Notes: generated by a model not told the origin, from the letters alone. DNA of 64,000 nucleotides from Staphylococcus xylosus (GCF_002732165.1 NZ_MRZO01000006.1:62001-126000), one strand, 5' to 3'. Shown: positions 9,404-20,467, counted from the first letter of the stretch. Numbers and translations: made by a program.

Positions 9404-10591
9404 TTAAGTGTGCTTTCTAAGTTTGATAAAATAGATGCCATAAAAGACAGCTAGGAATAAGAATACAAAAGCTGAAAAGTAAAATGTGTTGTTTACTGAA
9501 TTTGAAAACTCAGTAATTAAACCGCCGACTAGTGGTCCTATCATAGATCCAAAACCCTGAACACTATTAAATACACCCCATGTTTCTTCTTGTTCATCCA
9601 AATGAATATGACTTGCCATGAATGTATTCCATGCTGGCAGCAAGATACCATACATGAGACCAATCAATACTGCTAAAACCCAAACTAATGTAATTTCTGT
9701 AATTAGTGATAAAGCAAATATCATGAGTGTATAGAGTACAAAGCCGCCAAATATTACACTATACATAAATAATGTGCCATGATTATCAATTATTTTAGAT
9801 AAGAACAACATTGAAATCGCACAGCCAATACCACCAAATACGATTGCCATCGTATATTCTACTGTGGATACACCGACAACTTTTGTTGCATATGTAGGTA
9901 ATATAGGAACAAGGGCAGTAATTGAAGCACCTTGTAGCAAAATACCAGGAAACAGAATTAAATGTCGTTTTGTAACATTTACTATCTGACCTAATTGCTG
10001 TTTAACAGGGCGAGTATTATAATTTGTGAGTCTAATTTTTACAAAATAATATAATATCCATGCAATTAATACAACAAGAGACATTAGAAATGCGAATTGC
10101 GTCGGATGAAATTTAAATATAATATTCATACCAACCATACCTACTAGTAGGCCTAGCAACCAAGAGAAATATACGTAGCCCATTTGTTTACCGCGATTCT
10201 TTTCATCAACGCTTGCTAACATAATTACCCATATTGGGCTTACAGCAATACCTAACAAGATTGCACTTATGATTAATACTATTGGTGAAGTAGGGAACCA
10301 AACCACTAAAAATAAACTAGCAAAAGCAAGTAAAAACCCTAAAGTTAGTACCAATTTTGCACCTAAGCGTTTAAGTAAGAAACCAATAACGAAATTTGTA
10401 GCTGCATCCGAAATAAAATGTATAGAAATAGCGATAGATGTTATACCTACTGCGATTGAAGTTGCTGTTGGCAGTAACGATAAATAACTCAAAATATACA
10501 TTCCTCGAGCAAATTCCATTAAGAATAAGATGATTAACATGATTATAAAATTTTTACTTGTACCATGATTATTTAACGAAGAGCTTTGCAT
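9404..10591 (-). CDS. ltaA: Glycolipid flippase LtaA (MFS)
   Basis: A 395-residue major-facilitator protein with twelve hydrophobic segments. In S. aureus LtaA flips the glycolipid diglucosyl-diacylglycerol to the outer leaflet, where it anchors lipoteichoic acid. Identity rests on the length, MFS fold and immediate partnership with ugtP upstream: the ATG lies inside the ugtP reading frame with a 23-base overlap, implying translational coupling. An AAAGG site precedes the start. A basic interdomain loop (about residues 190-205, [14 protein letters not shown]) separates the two six-helix halves. Confidence 0.88.
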   Translation of the reverse strand: MQSSSLNNHGTSKNFIIMLIILFLMEFARGMYILSYLSLLPTATSIAVGITSIAISIHFISDAATNFVIGFLLKRLGAKLVLTLGFLLAFASLFLVVWFPTSPIVLIISAILLGIAVSPIWVIMLASVDEKNRGKQMGYVYFSWLLGLLVGMVGMNIIFKFHPTQFAFLMSLVVLIAWILYYFVKIRLTNYNTRPVKQQLGQIVNVTKRHLILFPGILLQGASITALVPILPTYATKVVGVSTVEYTMAIVFGGIGCAISMLFLSKIIDNHGTLFMYSVIFGGFVLYTLMIFALSLITEITLVWVLAVLIGLMYGILLPAWNTFMASHIHLDEQEETWGVFNSVQGFGSMIGPLVGGLITEFSNSVNNTFYFSAFVFLFLAVFYGIYFIKLRKHT

Positions 10592-11744
10592 ATAAAGGAA
10601 CCTTTCCGTAAACTTCCTCGTATCGAGATGAATGATTAAGTAAGTTTAATAAATCTTTACATAATTTATATGTTGAATACGGGATTCTAGAAGAATCCAT
10701 TGCTTGTGACATTGCAGCTAATTTAGCTGGTTCATTTGTTAATGTAGCAACTTGTTCTATTGCCGCCTCAGGTGTAAGCGCTATGCTTCCGAAGCCTTTT
10801 TCTTCAAAATAAACTGCATTTTCAAGTTCTTGTCCGGGCGCGGGGTCTAAGAAAATCATTGGTATTTGACGCGTTAATGCCTCTGATATCGTGATACCAC
10901 CTGGTTTTGTAATCATCAAGTGACTTGAAGCCATCCATTCATTCATATGTTTTGTGTAACCTAAAATAAGTACGTTATCGTTAGCTTTAAATTGACTAGA
11001 TAACGAACGTTTTAAGTCTTTATTTTTACCACAAATCATAACTACTTGTGCATGAGGACTTCTGTTCAAAATTTCTTGTATCATTTGACCGAATCCTTTT
11101 GAAACTCCAAATGCACCTGCAGACATTAATATAGTAGGTTTGCTAGGATCCAACTTATTTTGACGCAACCAATCTTCTTGATTGATATCCGCTTCGAATT
11201 TGTCTGAAATTGGAATTCCTGTTACTTTTAACTTATTTCGAGGGATGCCAATGCTTGCAAACTCATCTTTTAATTCCTCTGTAGCAAGGTAATATTTATG
11301 TGAGTGTGGTGTAATCCAGTTTTTTTGCATGCGATAGTCTGTCATGACTGTTGCTATAGGTATGTTCATATCAAATTGTTCAGTTAATACAGACATAACC
11401 GGTGTTGGAAAAGTTAGTAAAATAAGATCTGGTTTTTCTTTTAAAAGTAAATTCATTAATTTATTAAGTCCATAGTATTTATAGAAACATTTATCTAATT
11501 GGTCTGGTTGACTATAGTAAAAAGCTTTATACATATTCCTAAAATATTTAAAACTATTAATGTACCATTTTTTACAAATAGAAGTCAGAATCGGGTGTGC
11601 TTCTAAAAATAAATCATGTTCAATAACTGTTAAATTGTCTAGATTCATTTCGTTAAATTGGTTTACTACGCTTTGCGTAACTTGTAAATGCCCGTTACCA
11701 AAAGATCCAGTAATTATCAGTATTTTTTTATTTTGAGTAACCAT
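10569..11744 (-). CDS. ugtP: Processive diacylglycerol beta-glucosyltransferase UgtP
   Basis: Adds two glucose units from UDP-glucose to diacylglycerol, making the glycolipid anchor of lipoteichoic acid at the inner membrane face. The protein has 391 residues and an MGDG-synthase/GT28 fold: N-terminal [14 protein letters not shown] contacts the acceptor, and the C-terminal nucleotide-sugar site contains [14 protein letters not shown] and [23 protein letters not shown] precedes the ATG. It is first in the operon with ltaA, which overlaps its 3' end. Promoters for this operon and for divergent murE must lie in the 11745-12182 spacer. Confidence 0.94.
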   Translation of the reverse strand: MVTQNKKILIITGSFGNGHLQVTQSVVNQFNEMNLDNLTVIEHDLFLEAHPILTSICKKWYINSFKYFRNMYKAFYYSQPDQLDKCFYKYYGLNKLMNLLLKEKPDLILLTFPTPVMSVLTEQFDMNIPIATVMTDYRMQKNWITPHSHKYYLATEELKDEFASIGIPRNKLKVTGIPISDKFEADINQEDWLRQNKLDPSKPTILMSAGAFGVSKGFGQMIQEILNRSPHAQVVMICGKNKDLKRSLSSQFKANDNVLILGYTKHMNEWMASSHLMITKPGGITISEALTRQIPMIFLDPAPGQELENAVYFEEKGFGSIALTPEAAIEQVATLTNEPAKLAAMSQAMDSSRIPYSTYKLCKDLLNLLNHSSRYEEVYGKVPLYAKLFVK

Positions 11745-12182
11745 TAAAAGCCACCCTCCAATAGTTTATATTTAGCTCAAGGTAATTTTAACGTATTTAC
11801 TTGAGGTGTGAAAGAAAAAACACACAATTAATTTTGATTATATCATTTTACAAACACTTGTGAAATGATTCATACTAAATTGGGAAATTAAAATTTAATA
11901 AAATAAAGTTGTTATATATCTATATAATACCACTTTCGCCAGGACTATAAGCTTATATTCTGCAAATAACAAAATATATAGAAAGAATTAACACTTTGAT
12001 AACATATAGTTAATGTTCTTAAAAATAAGGATTATAAAACTTAGGTAAATAGTACTTGAGTATATTTAAATGAATAATCAACTTAATACAATAGGAAGAA
12101 ATTATAAATATCAAACCATTAGATTCTATAAAAACAGTCGGAAATGTGTATAATAGAAGTATTGGAAATAAAGGAGCGATAT
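11745..12182. other. Divergent ugtP/murE intergenic region
   Basis: About 440 AT-rich bases. A TATAAT at 12149-12154 sits about 30 bases before the chosen murE start and is the likely -10 box. No good -35 is visible, no small gene has a convincing ribosome site, and no strong hairpin was found. Confidence 0.45.
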
Positions 12183-13670
12183 ATGTTGGAAGCAAATGTG
12201 TTGTTTGAAAAAATTAGAGTGAAACAAGTTTTCGGCACGTTAGATAGAAATATAACAGATATAACAACTGACTCTCGTACTGCACAACGAGGTAGTATAT
12301 TCGTAGCATCGAAGGGTTATACAGTAGACAGTCATAGATATTGCCAAGATGTGGTGAATCAGGGGTGTGAGGTTATCATTGTTAACCAAAAACAACAAGT
12401 TCTAGGAGATGTAACGCAAGTCGTTGTCCCAGACACTTTACGTGTAGCAAGTTTGTTAGCTAATATGTTATTCAATTATCCTAGTAAGCAACTCGTAACA
12501 TATGGTGTGACAGGAACAAATGGTAAAACTTCAATCGCTACGATGATACATCATATCTATAGAAAATTAAATAAAGGCAGTGCTTACTTAGGAACAAATG
12601 GGTTTCAAATAAATGAGGTTAAATCAAAAGGTGCAAATACCACCCCTGAAACTGTATTATTAACAAAGAAAATAAATGAAGCAGTTGAAGCGGACGCTGA
12701 AGCAATGACATTAGAAGTATCTAGTCATGGTTTATCTTTAGGTCGTCTTCGTGGTGTAGATTTTGATGTAGCTATTTTTTCAAATTTAACACAAGATCAT
12801 TTAGATTTTCACGGCACAATGGAGTCTTATGGACATGCTAAATCATTACTATTTAGCCAATTAGGTGAAGATTTATCACAAGATAAATACGTGGTGTTGA
12901 ATAATGATGATGCTTTTTCAGAATATCTAAGCTCTGTAACACCTTATGAAGTATTTACTTATGGTGTCAATAATGATGCACAGTTTACAGCGGAACAAAT
13001 CGAAGAATCATTACAAGGTGTCAAATTTATCTTTAATACGCCTGAAGGAAAATTTCATGTCCAATCACCTTATGTAGGTCTGTTTAATGTTTCTAACATT
13101 ATGGCTGCTATGATCGCTGTGTGGAGTAAAGGTATTGAGTTAAGTGAAATTGTAAAAGCTGTTGAAAATTTAGAACCTGTAGAAGGAAGATTAGAAGTAT
13201 TAGATCCTTCATTACCAATTGATCTAATCATAGACTATGCACATACAGCAGATGGCATGGATAAATTAATTGATGCGGTTAAGCCATTTGCTAAACAGAA
13301 ATTAATTTTCTTATGTGGTATGGCAGGTGAACGTGATCTGACTAAGACACCTGAAATGGGACGTGTAGCATGCCGAGCAGACTATGTTATTTATACACCC
13401 GACAACCCTGCAGACGATGATCCTAAAAAATTAACACAAGAATTAGCTAAAGGCGCAACACATGATAACTATATTGAATTTTATGATCGTGCAGAGGGCA
13501 TAAGACATGCTATAGATATTGCTGAGCCAGGAGATACTGTGGTATTGGCTTCAAAAGGTCGAGAACCATATCAAATTATGCCTGGCCACATCAAAGTACC
13601 GCATCGTGATGACCTTATTGGATTAGAAGCTGCTTATAAAAAATTTGGTGGAGGTCCCCATGAAGGTTAA
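12183..13670 (+). CDS. murE: UDP-MurNAc-tripeptide synthetase, L-lysine-adding (MurE)
   Basis: Adds L-lysine to UDP-MurNAc-L-Ala-D-Glu, a cytosolic step of peptidoglycan precursor synthesis. I choose the ATG at 12183 (495 residues) because AAAGGAG precedes it; an ATG at 12144 in the same frame overlaps the likely -10 box. The ATP loop [10 protein letters not shown] is near residue 109. The substrate motif near residue 406 reads DNPADD, the lysine-type version rather than DNPR of diaminopimelate enzymes. This fits a staphylococcal cell wall. The stop overlaps the next gene by 11 bases, so the two are co-translated. Confidence 0.95.
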   Translation: MLEANVLFEKIRVKQVFGTLDRNITDITTDSRTAQRGSIFVASKGYTVDSHRYCQDVVNQGCEVIIVNQKQQVLGDVTQVVVPDTLRVASLLANMLFNYPSKQLVTYGVTGTNGKTSIATMIHHIYRKLNKGSAYLGTNGFQINEVKSKGANTTPETVLLTKKINEAVEADAEAMTLEVSSHGLSLGRLRGVDFDVAIFSNLTQDHLDFHGTMESYGHAKSLLFSQLGEDLSQDKYVVLNNDDAFSEYLSSVTPYEVFTYGVNNDAQFTAEQIEESLQGVKFIFNTPEGKFHVQSPYVGLFNVSNIMAAMIAVWSKGIELSEIVKAVENLEPVEGRLEVLDPSLPIDLIIDYAHTADGMDKLIDAVKPFAKQKLIFLCGMAGERDLTKTPEMGRVACRADYVIYTPDNPADDDPKKLTQELAKGATHDNYIEFYDRAEGIRHAIDIAEPGDTVVLASKGREPYQIMPGHIKVPHRDDLIGLEAAYKKFGGGPHEG

Positions 13671-13899
13671 GAAAATCAATTTCAATGACATTCAGGCTAA
13701 TGTGTATATATATGAAAATGTAGTTGAGCAATTGTTTCTTATAGCAATGCCTGAAATAAATTGGTCATTAGAAGTAGAATCAACTTTAAATGAAGATGAT
13801 ATGAAAGAGGAACTTGTGATACACTTATTTACATTACTTGACGAGTCAACAGCTTCGCATTTTGCTGATGACATCGTTAAATGGATATTTGAGAATTAA
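13660..13899 (+). CDS. Small YueH-like protein of unknown function
   Basis: A 79-residue acidic protein beginning [20 protein letters not shown]. The start at 13660 is preferred: it lies inside the end of murE, 6 bases after GGTGGAGGT. An upstream in-frame start at 13645 would place the start over the ribosome site. The pattern KVYIYEN...[10 protein letters not shown] resembles the Bacillota YueH family, for which I know no function. There are no membrane segments or signal peptide. It sits between murE and prfC with 12 bases to prfC, so the three form one unit. Confidence 0.7.
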   Translation: MKVKKINFNDIQANVYIYENVVEQLFLIAMPEINWSLEVESTLNEDDMKEELVIHLFTLLDESTASHFADDIVKWIFEN

Positions 13900-13911
13900 A
13901 GGAGATTATAA

Positions 13912-15474
13912 ATGAATATAAAGGAAGAAGTAGAATCAAGAAAAACCTTCGCAATTATTTCTCACCCAGATGCTGGTAAAACAACACTAACAGAAAAATT
14001 ACTGTTGTTTGGTGGCGCAATTAGAGAAGCAGGTACGGTTAAAGGTAAAAAAAGTGGGAAGTTTGCTACAAGTGACTGGATGAAAGTTGAACAGGAACGT
14101 GGTATTTCTGTTACCAGTTCAGTAATGCAATTTGATTATGATCATTACAAAATAAATATTTTAGATACGCCGGGTCACGAAGATTTTTCTGAAGACACAT
14201 ACAGAACTTTGATGGCGGTAGACAGCGCAGTTATGGTTATTGACTGTGCAAAAGGTATTGAAGCACAAACATTAAAGCTATTTAAAGTTTGTAAAATGAG
14301 AGGTATCCCTATTTTTACATTTATTAATAAATTGGATAGAGTAGGGAAAGAACCGTTTGAATTGTTAGATGAAATAGAATCTACATTAGATATAGAAACA
14401 TATCCTATGAATTGGCCAATTGGAATGGGTCAAAACTTTTTCGGAATTATTGATAGAGAATCCCATACAATTGAACCGTTTAGAGATGAAGAAAACATCC
14501 TACACTTAGACGATAATTATGAACTCAAAGAAGACCACGCTATGAAAAATGATAGTGCCTTTGCCCAAGCAATTGATGAGCTTATGCTAGTTGAAGAAGC
14601 GGGTGAAAACTTTGATAACGAAGCATTATTAAAAGGTGATTTAACTCCTGTATTCTTTGGTTCGGCATTAGCAAACTTCGGTGTTCAAAATTTCTTGAAC
14701 GCATACGTAGACCACGCGCCTATGCCAAATGCACGTCAAACAAAAGAAGATATAGAAGTAAGCCCGTTTGATTTAGATTTTTCAGGTTTCATATTTAAAA
14801 TCCAAGCAAATATGGATCCGAAACATAGAGATAGAATCGCTTTTATGCGTGTTGTTAGTGGTGCATTTGAACGTGGCATGGATGTTAACTTGCAAAGAAC
14901 AAACAAAAAGCAAAAAATTACTCGTTCAACGTCATTTATGGCGGACGATAAAGAAACTGTAAATCACGCGGTGGCTGGTGATATTATCGGACTATACGAT
15001 ACAGGGAATTATCAAATTGGTGATACGCTAGTTGGTGGCAATCAAAAATTTAGTTTCCAAGAATTACCACAGTTTACACCAGAATTATTTATGAAAGTAT
15101 CAGCCAAAAATGTGATGAAGCAAAAACACTTCCATAAAGGTATTGAGCAATTAGTACAAGAAGGCGCAATCCAATATTATAAAGCATTACACACGAATCA
15201 AATTATCATCGGCGCTGTAGGACAGTTACAGTTCGAAGTGTTCGAACACCGTTTGAAAAATGAATATAATGTGGATGTTGTTATGGAGTCAGTTGGTCAA
15301 AAAATTGCGCGCTGGATAGAAAACGAAGAAGACATCAAAGATAAGATGAGTTCTACACGTTCTATTTTAGTAAAAGACGTATATGATAACTATGTATTTT
15401 TATTTGAAAATGAGTTTGCTACAAGATGGTTCGAAGAGAAATTTCCAGAAATTAAATTATATGGATTGTTATAA
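13912..15474 (+). CDS. prfC: Peptide chain release factor 3 (RF3)
   Basis: A translational GTPase that recycles RF1/RF2 from the ribosome after termination. The 520-residue protein shows all G motifs: [15 protein letters not shown] (G1), [11 protein letters not shown] (G3) and [10 protein letters not shown] (G4), then RF3 domains II and III. The start follows AAAGGAG. Its stop codon lies directly after a TTGTTA that appears to be the -35 of the next transcription unit, so the following promoter is embedded in the end of this gene. Confidence 0.96.
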   Translation: MNIKEEVESRKTFAIISHPDAGKTTLTEKLLLFGGAIREAGTVKGKKSGKFATSDWMKVEQERGISVTSSVMQFDYDHYKINILDTPGHEDFSEDTYRTLMAVDSAVMVIDCAKGIEAQTLKLFKVCKMRGIPIFTFINKLDRVGKEPFELLDEIESTLDIETYPMNWPIGMGQNFFGIIDRESHTIEPFRDEENILHLDDNYELKEDHAMKNDSAFAQAIDELMLVEEAGENFDNEALLKGDLTPVFFGSALANFGVQNFLNAYVDHAPMPNARQTKEDIEVSPFDLDFSGFIFKIQANMDPKHRDRIAFMRVVSGAFERGMDVNLQRTNKKQKITRSTSFMADDKETVNHAVAGDIIGLYDTGNYQIGDTLVGGNQKFSFQELPQFTPELFMKVSAKNVMKQKHFHKGIEQLVQEGAIQYYKALHTNQIIIGAVGQLQFEVFEHRLKNEYNVDVVMESVGQKIARWIENEEDIKDKMSSTRSILVKDVYDNYVFLFENEFATRWFEEKFPEIKLYGLL

Positions 15475-15494
15475 ATTTTGTTTTTGTGTATAAT
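15466..15494 (+). promoter_or_regulatory. Promoter of the riboswitch-TerC unit
   Basis: TTGTTA (15466-15471), a 17-base spacer, then TATAAT (15489-15494). The -35 overlaps the last codons of prfC. Transcription would start about 30 bases before the conserved start of the aptamer. Confidence 0.7.
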
Positions 15495-15524
15495 GACCAT
15501 ATTAATAGAATACCTATGACTATG

Positions 15525-15810
15525 TAGTCAGAGGGGAGTAACTTAACTAAAGTTAAATTGATATATGAAGCATGCAAGTATTGCCTATATATAGTTGAAT
15601 GCATATTGATATATACTTTTTAACTTAGTCATTTTTATCGTCATTACGAAGTATAATACTTCCGGTAAGATGGGCAGAATAAAACTGTCGAGTGAGACCT
15701 TTGCTAACAGTGTATATTATCTGTGAATTGTATTTAATTTACTATATGTTTATTAAAATACGATGAAGAGGTGCCACATGCATTGACTTAGCTTAGGTCT
15801 CTATTTTTAT
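15525..15810 (+). ncRNA. yybP-ykoY (manganese) riboswitch with expression platform
   Basis: The two most conserved parts of the yybP-ykoY aptamer are present in the correct order: GGGGAGTA at 15533-15540 and TGAGACCTTTGC at 15693-15704. Between them are a long hairpin arm and the CGTCATTACG and CTTCCGG elements. This family binds Mn2+ and controls manganese exporters. Downstream, AGGTCTC at 15795-15801 is an exact complement of the aptamer's GAGACCT (15694-15700) and is followed by TATTTTTAT, so a competing helix with a T-rich end can form. The leader runs into the ribosome site of the TerC gene it would control. Confidence 0.88.
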
Positions 15811-15837
15811 GTAAAAAAACTAAAGGAGATGTCCTAT

Positions 15838-16635
15838 ATGGATCCGAGTTTGATTTTACCTTACCTATGGGTGTTAGTAGTGCTCGTATTTTTAGAAGGT
15901 TTATTAGCTGCAGATAATGCAGTCGTAATGGCAGTAATGGTTAAACATTTGCCGCCGGAACAACGAAAAAAAGCGTTATTTTATGGTTTGCTTGGTGCTT
16001 TTATATTCCGTTTCATATCTTTATTCTTAATTAGTGTTATCGCACATTTCTGGTGGATACAAGCACTAGGTGCTTTATATCTATTGTATATGTCTATACG
16101 GAATTTGATATCCTTCTTTAACGAAAAAGATCATGATAACAACGAAGGAAATGATGATCATCACTTTGATGAATCTGGAAAAGAGATACATGCAAGTGCT
16201 AAATCATTTTGGGGCACTGTGTTAAAAGTAGAATTTGCCGATATAGCTTTTGCAATTGACTCAATGCTTGCGGCACTTGCTATAGCAGTTACCTTGCCGA
16301 CAGTGGGTATCCATTTTGGTGGCATGGATTTAGGCCAATTTATAGTTATGTTCTTAGGTGGTATGTTAGGTGTTATCATTATGCGTTTTGCTGCAACTTG
16401 GTTTGTAAACTTATTGAATAAATATCCTGGTTTGGAAGGTGCAGCGTTTGCGATTGTTGGTTGGGTAGGCGTCAAATTAGTTGTTATGGTGCTTGCTCAC
16501 CCTGATATTGGAGTGTTAGATGAGCATTTCCCACATGGAGTTTTATGGCAGTCCATCTTCTGGTCGATAATGATCTTATTAGTTCTTATCGGATGGTTAG
16601 GTTCTGTTCGTAAAAATAAACAACAAGAAAAATAA
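15838..16635 (+). CDS. TerC-family metal exporter
   Basis: A roughly 265-residue membrane protein of the TerC family with about seven helices and a His/Asp-rich cytosolic loop (residues ~95-120, DHDNNEGNDDHHFDESG) suited to metal binding. Family hallmarks LEGLLAADNAVVMAVM and EFADIAFAIDSMLAAL carry the membrane acidic residues. Homologues such as B. subtilis YkoY export Mn2+ and metallate secreted enzymes; the Mn riboswitch upstream supports the same role here. I choose the ATG at 15838 because AAAGGAG abuts the earlier ATG at 15829, leaving no spacing, but is 9 bases from this one. Confidence 0.9.
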   Translation: MDPSLILPYLWVLVVLVFLEGLLAADNAVVMAVMVKHLPPEQRKKALFYGLLGAFIFRFISLFLISVIAHFWWIQALGALYLLYMSIRNLISFFNEKDHDNNEGNDDHHFDESGKEIHASAKSFWGTVLKVEFADIAFAIDSMLAALAIAVTLPTVGIHFGGMDLGQFIVMFLGGMLGVIIMRFAATWFVNLLNKYPGLEGAAFAIVGWVGVKLVVMVLAHPDIGVLDEHFPHGVLWQSIFWSIMILLVLIGWLGSVRKNKQQEK

Positions 16636-16881
16636 ACTTGATAACAAAATAGAGAGCTAACTTATTAAAATACTCTTTCTAAAGTGGACACTATAATAGT
16701 GGAAATTTTGGGAGGAGTTTTTTTATAATAATTTAAGCGTAAAGACATGTTAATGATAGAAATATATACTCAAAGTGCTTATAATCACATATATATAGTA
16801 ATAAAATAAAAATAAAGCAGAAATATTTTATGTGATATGTCATAATGGAAGTTAATGAAACATGCAGTTTTAGGGGGAGTA

Positions 16882-18672
16882 ATGGTGAAAGATAATAAAA
16901 AACATGTAATCCCAAAAGAAAAATACGGCCGTAAAAGACGCGAGTATTTTCATAATGAAGAACGGGAACAACGTGTACAATTTGAACGTAAAGCAAGAAA
17001 ACAACGTGCAAAAAAAGCAGAAGAACTAGCTAAGAATAATGAAGAGCGTGTGAAAGAAAATTTGAGGAAAGCACGTATAGAGAAATTGACTCAGGAAGAG
17101 ATTCAACAGCAACAACAAGTTATGAAAGCACGTAGCAATAATAATGGTGTTACAAGTAGCCAAAATCAAATTAATGAATCATCTAATGAAAATCAACAGA
17201 AAGAGACAAATGCTACAGTTAAATCAACAAAAACATCTGATACATCTTTAAATGATAATATTACAGAAACTACAGATTATTCAAATGATAAAGTAAAACA
17301 TAATAATGAAGCAAAATACGATCATTCAGAAAACAAAGATGAACCGAAAAATATACAAGACGACCATTTTTACTCTGAAGAAGCACAACAATCACGTGTA
17401 AATAACTATATAGAAGACGAAAATGAAAGTAAAACACAACTCAATATTGGTGTGAGCGATGAATCAAATTCTCATAGAAAAACGGCTTACCAACAAAATG
17501 ATAAGCAACCACAGTCATTTATGGATAGAGTTAAGTACTTTTTTATGGAACAATGGGCACAAATATTAATTGTTGTTGCAGTTGTATTATTATTGATATT
17601 AATTCAAGCAATCTTTAATAATGTAGATAATAATGGAAACACAAAAGATCATGTATTTCAAAACAATAGTGATAAAGATAAGACTTATACTGCTACAATG
17701 AAAAGTGCAAATAGTGCGATTCATTCAGTTGTAACAGTAGAAAATGATACAAGTAATGAATCATCATCTGCAGAGAAAGAGACACAAGAAGCAGGTAAAG
17801 AAAACGAATTAGGTTCAGGTGTCGTCTACAAAAAAGTAGGCGACTCTATTTTTATTATGACAAACGCACATGTTGTTGGTGATAAAAAAGAACAAAAGAT
17901 TACATACGGTAATAATGACTATTCAATAGGTAAAGTGATTGGTACAGATAGATTTTCAGATATTGCAGTCATCAAAGCGAAAGTGAAATCTGATAGCGAC
18001 GTGAAAGCCATTAAAATGGGAGATTCAAGTACATTAGTACTAGGAGAACCTATTATTGTGGTAGGTAATCCTTTAGGGGTTGATTTTAAAGGTAGTGTCT
18101 CAGAAGGTATTGTATCTGGATTAAATCGACATGTGCCAGTAGATATTGATAAAGACGATAAATACGATGTATTAATGAGTGCTTTCCAGATGGATGCGCC
18201 TGTAAATCCAGGTAATTCTGGTGGAGGTGTAATTGATAAAAATGGTAAATTAGTTGGTATTGCATCACTAAAAATTGACATGGATAATGTTGAAGGTATT
18301 GCGTTTGCTATCCCAGTTAATGATGCGGAATCTATTGCGAAACAACTTGAAGCTAAAGGTGAAGTAATATATCCTAATACTGGTGTAGAATTGGCTAATA
18401 TTGCAGATATTGATGATACGACAAGACAATCAATCAACTTACCTGATGATGTAAATAATGGGGTGTTGATTGGGAATGTCAAAGATGATTCTATTGGAGA
18501 AAAATCTGGGTTGCAAAAAAATGATGTAATAGTAGAATTAGATGGTAAAGAAGTAGAAGATAATCTTAGATATAGACAAATCATATTTAGTCATAAAGAT
18601 GATTTAAAAACACTAACCGCAAAAGTATATAGAGATGGAAAAGTACAAGATATTAATATTAAATTGAAGTAG
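16882..18672 (+). CDS. HtrA-like membrane-anchored serine protease
   Basis: About 596 residues. A long, charged, low-complexity cytosolic N-terminal region (residues 1-220, rich in Lys, Glu, Asn) is followed by one membrane helix (~224-243), an extracellular trypsin-like protease and a C-terminal PDZ domain (~500-596). The triad is visible: His330 in TNAHVVG, Asp360 in SDIAVIK and Ser446 in NPGNSGGG. HtrA proteins degrade misfolded exported proteins. AGGGGGA lies just before the ATG at 16882; a GTG at 16885 has slightly better spacing. The N-terminal region is much shorter than in the ~769-residue S. aureus homologue I recall, apart from the shared opening KKHVIP. Confidence 0.9.
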   Translation: MVKDNKKHVIPKEKYGRKRREYFHNEEREQRVQFERKARKQRAKKAEELAKNNEERVKENLRKARIEKLTQEEIQQQQQVMKARSNNNGVTSSQNQINESSNENQQKETNATVKSTKTSDTSLNDNITETTDYSNDKVKHNNEAKYDHSENKDEPKNIQDDHFYSEEAQQSRVNNYIEDENESKTQLNIGVSDESNSHRKTAYQQNDKQPQSFMDRVKYFFMEQWAQILIVVAVVLLLILIQAIFNNVDNNGNTKDHVFQNNSDKDKTYTATMKSANSAIHSVVTVENDTSNESSSAEKETQEAGKENELGSGVVYKKVGDSIFIMTNAHVVGDKKEQKITYGNNDYSIGKVIGTDRFSDIAVIKAKVKSDSDVKAIKMGDSSTLVLGEPIIVVGNPLGVDFKGSVSEGIVSGLNRHVPVDIDKDDKYDVLMSAFQMDAPVNPGNSGGGVIDKNGKLVGIASLKIDMDNVEGIAFAIPVNDAESIAKQLEAKGEVIYPNTGVELANIADIDDTTRQSINLPDDVNNGVLIGNVKDDSIGEKSGLQKNDVIVELDGKEVEDNLRYRQIIFSHKDDLKTLTAKVYRDGKVQDINIKLK

Positions 18673-18690
18673 CGTTGGGGTGAATAAACG

Positions 18691-20049
18691 TTGTCCATTT
18701 TCAATCAATTATTTAAAAAATCAAGCCCTCAACAAGGTATTGTGATGTATTATATTATAGCAATTATTGTAGCGTTTTTATTGCTGAATTTACCTTTTGT
18801 TCATAAACCAGGTATAAAGGTAGATCCAATAGATTCATTATTTGTTGCTGTTTCTGGTGTAAGTGTTACTGGTCTTTCTCCTGTTAATATAGTTGAAACT
18901 TATACAACATTTGGTCAAATCATTATTATGATTATACTTAATATTGGTGGTATCGGCGTAATGGCGATAGGAACCATGTTATGGGTTGTATTAGGGAAAC
19001 ATATAGGTATGCGGGAACGCCAATTGATTATGCTAGATAATAACAAAGACACTATGAGTGGTACAGTTAAACTCATTTTGGATATTGTACGTACGATTTT
19101 AATTATTGAAGTAGTAGGTGCAGCACTTCTGGCTTTCTATTTCTATAGAGATACACCAGATTTACAATATGCTATTATGCAAGGATTCTTCGTTGCCGTG
19201 TCTGCAACCACAAATGGTGGTTTGGATATAACTGGTCAATCTTTAATACCGTATGCAAATGATTATTTTGTGCAAACGATTGTAATGTTTTTGATTATTT
19301 TAGGTTCAATTGGTTTTCCAGTTTTGATTGAAGTAAAGGCTTATATTAAAAATAGGATCCCAAATTTTAGGTTTTCATTATTTGCGAAGATCACAACCGT
19401 TACATATTTAGTTTTATTTGTATTCGGAGTGATTATGATTTTATTGCTAGAATATAATCATGCATTTCAAAATATGAGTTGGCATAAATCATTATTTTAT
19501 GCGTTATTCCAATCGGCAACTACTAGAAGTGCTGGATTGCAGACCATTGATGTAAGCCATTTTGGTGAAGGTACAAATGTGGTTATGAGTATTTTAATGT
19601 TTATTGGTTCATCTCCGAGTTCAGTAGGTGGAGGAATCAGAACAACAACATTTGCCATTTTAATATTATTCCTATTTAACTTTAGAAATAATACAGAAAA
19701 ATTATCAATTAAAGCATTTAATCGTGAAATTCATACTACAGATGTTCAACGTTCATTTGCAGTATTTACGATGGCAGGAATATTAACCTTTGCAAGTATG
19801 ATTTTTATACTTGTTGTGGAGAATGGAAAAATAACATTTTTACAAGCATTTTTTGAAGTAATGTCAGCATTTGGTACATGCGGTTTATCTTTAGGGGTAA
19901 CAGGTGATGTTAATGATATGTCAAAAACGGCACTTATGATATTGATGTTTATCGGTCGTGTTGGATTAATTAGTTTCATCATTATGATTGGTGGACGTCG
20001 TGAACCAGATAAATATCATTATCCAAAAGAGCGTGTACAGATTGGTTAA
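18691..20049 (+). CDS. ktrD: Potassium uptake channel subunit KtrD (TrkH/KtrB family)
   Basis: A 452-residue K+-translocating subunit. The four selectivity-filter loops of the TrkH/KtrB fold are visible as SGVSVTGLSP, SATTNGGLDITG, ATTRSAGLQTID and SAFGTCGLSLGVTG. It would work with a cytosolic KtrA ring encoded elsewhere, which in S. aureus is gated by c-di-AMP, the same signal proposed for CpaA at 1.2 kb. Translation probably starts at the TTG at 18691, preceded by GGGGTGA. The gene begins 18 bases after the protease gene, so they are likely co-transcribed. The name ktrD rather than ktrB rests on genomic position. Confidence 0.82.
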   Translation: MSIFNQLFKKSSPQQGIVMYYIIAIIVAFLLLNLPFVHKPGIKVDPIDSLFVAVSGVSVTGLSPVNIVETYTTFGQIIIMIILNIGGIGVMAIGTMLWVVLGKHIGMRERQLIMLDNNKDTMSGTVKLILDIVRTILIIEVVGAALLAFYFYRDTPDLQYAIMQGFFVAVSATTNGGLDITGQSLIPYANDYFVQTIVMFLIILGSIGFPVLIEVKAYIKNRIPNFRFSLFAKITTVTYLVLFVFGVIMILLLEYNHAFQNMSWHKSLFYALFQSATTRSAGLQTIDVSHFGEGTNVVMSILMFIGSSPSSVGGGIRTTTFAILILFLFNFRNNTEKLSIKAFNREIHTTDVQRSFAVFTMAGILTFASMIFILVVENGKITFLQAFFEVMSAFGTCGLSLGVTGDVNDMSKTALMILMFIGRVGLISFIIMIGGRREPDKYHYPKERVQIG

Positions 20050-20093
20050 TCAAAGTGAGATAAGTAGCGTAATGAAATAACTATTGTATGAGC

Positions 20094-20130
20094 GTCCGGG
20101 GCATAGATATATGCTTCGGACCTTTTTTAG
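20094..20130 (+). terminator. Terminator after ktrD
   Basis: GTCCGGGGCAT ... ATGCTTCGGAC stem followed by TTTTTT. Confidence 0.8.
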
Positions 20131-20133
20131 AGT

Positions 20134-20287
20134 CACTCTCAAAAAATTGAGCTAGTGACTCTAACGCATGAGCGAAAGCTCAGGTGAACGAACAATCACT
20201 CTCAAAAAATTGAGCTAGTGACTCTTACGCATGAGCGAAAGCTCAGGTGAACGAACGACCACTCTCAAAAAATTGAGCTAGTGACTC
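20134..20287. repeat. 63-bp tandem hairpin repeat (2.5 copies)
   Basis: Three copies of a 28-base element starting CACTCTCAAAAAATTGAG begin at 20134, 20197 and 20260, exactly 63 bases apart, separated by two nearly identical 35-base segments. Each 28-mer with flanking GAGT forms a palindrome (GAGTCACT ... AGTGACTC, inner CTCAA/TTGAG). Each 35-mer contains GAGC-GAAA-GCTC, a stem closed by a GNRA tetraloop. It is not CRISPR, because the spacers are the same sequence. It follows the ktrD terminator in a gene-free gap. Confidence 0.9.
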
Positions 20288-20467
20288 ATAAGTAAAATTT
20301 TAAAAATTTAATACTAAATTGATATTGTTATTTGATATGTAAAATAGACCTTTTAGAAAATAAAGCTACTTAATTAAAATTAAACTATTTGAGGTTATAA
20401 AAATGGTATTTTAGTATCATGGTATTTTCAAAACATGTTAAACTGTGGTTAATGAGGAGAGAGGCAT

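Noticed and set aside
17919-18584. 221-residue minus-strand frame opposite the HtrA-like gene
   Set aside because: It lies entirely within the conserved protease/PDZ coding region and has no ribosome site; antisense shadow.
20134-20287. CRISPR array
   Set aside because: The 28-base repeats have regular 35-base gaps, but both gaps are almost the same sequence and only three repeats exist. No cas genes are in the window.
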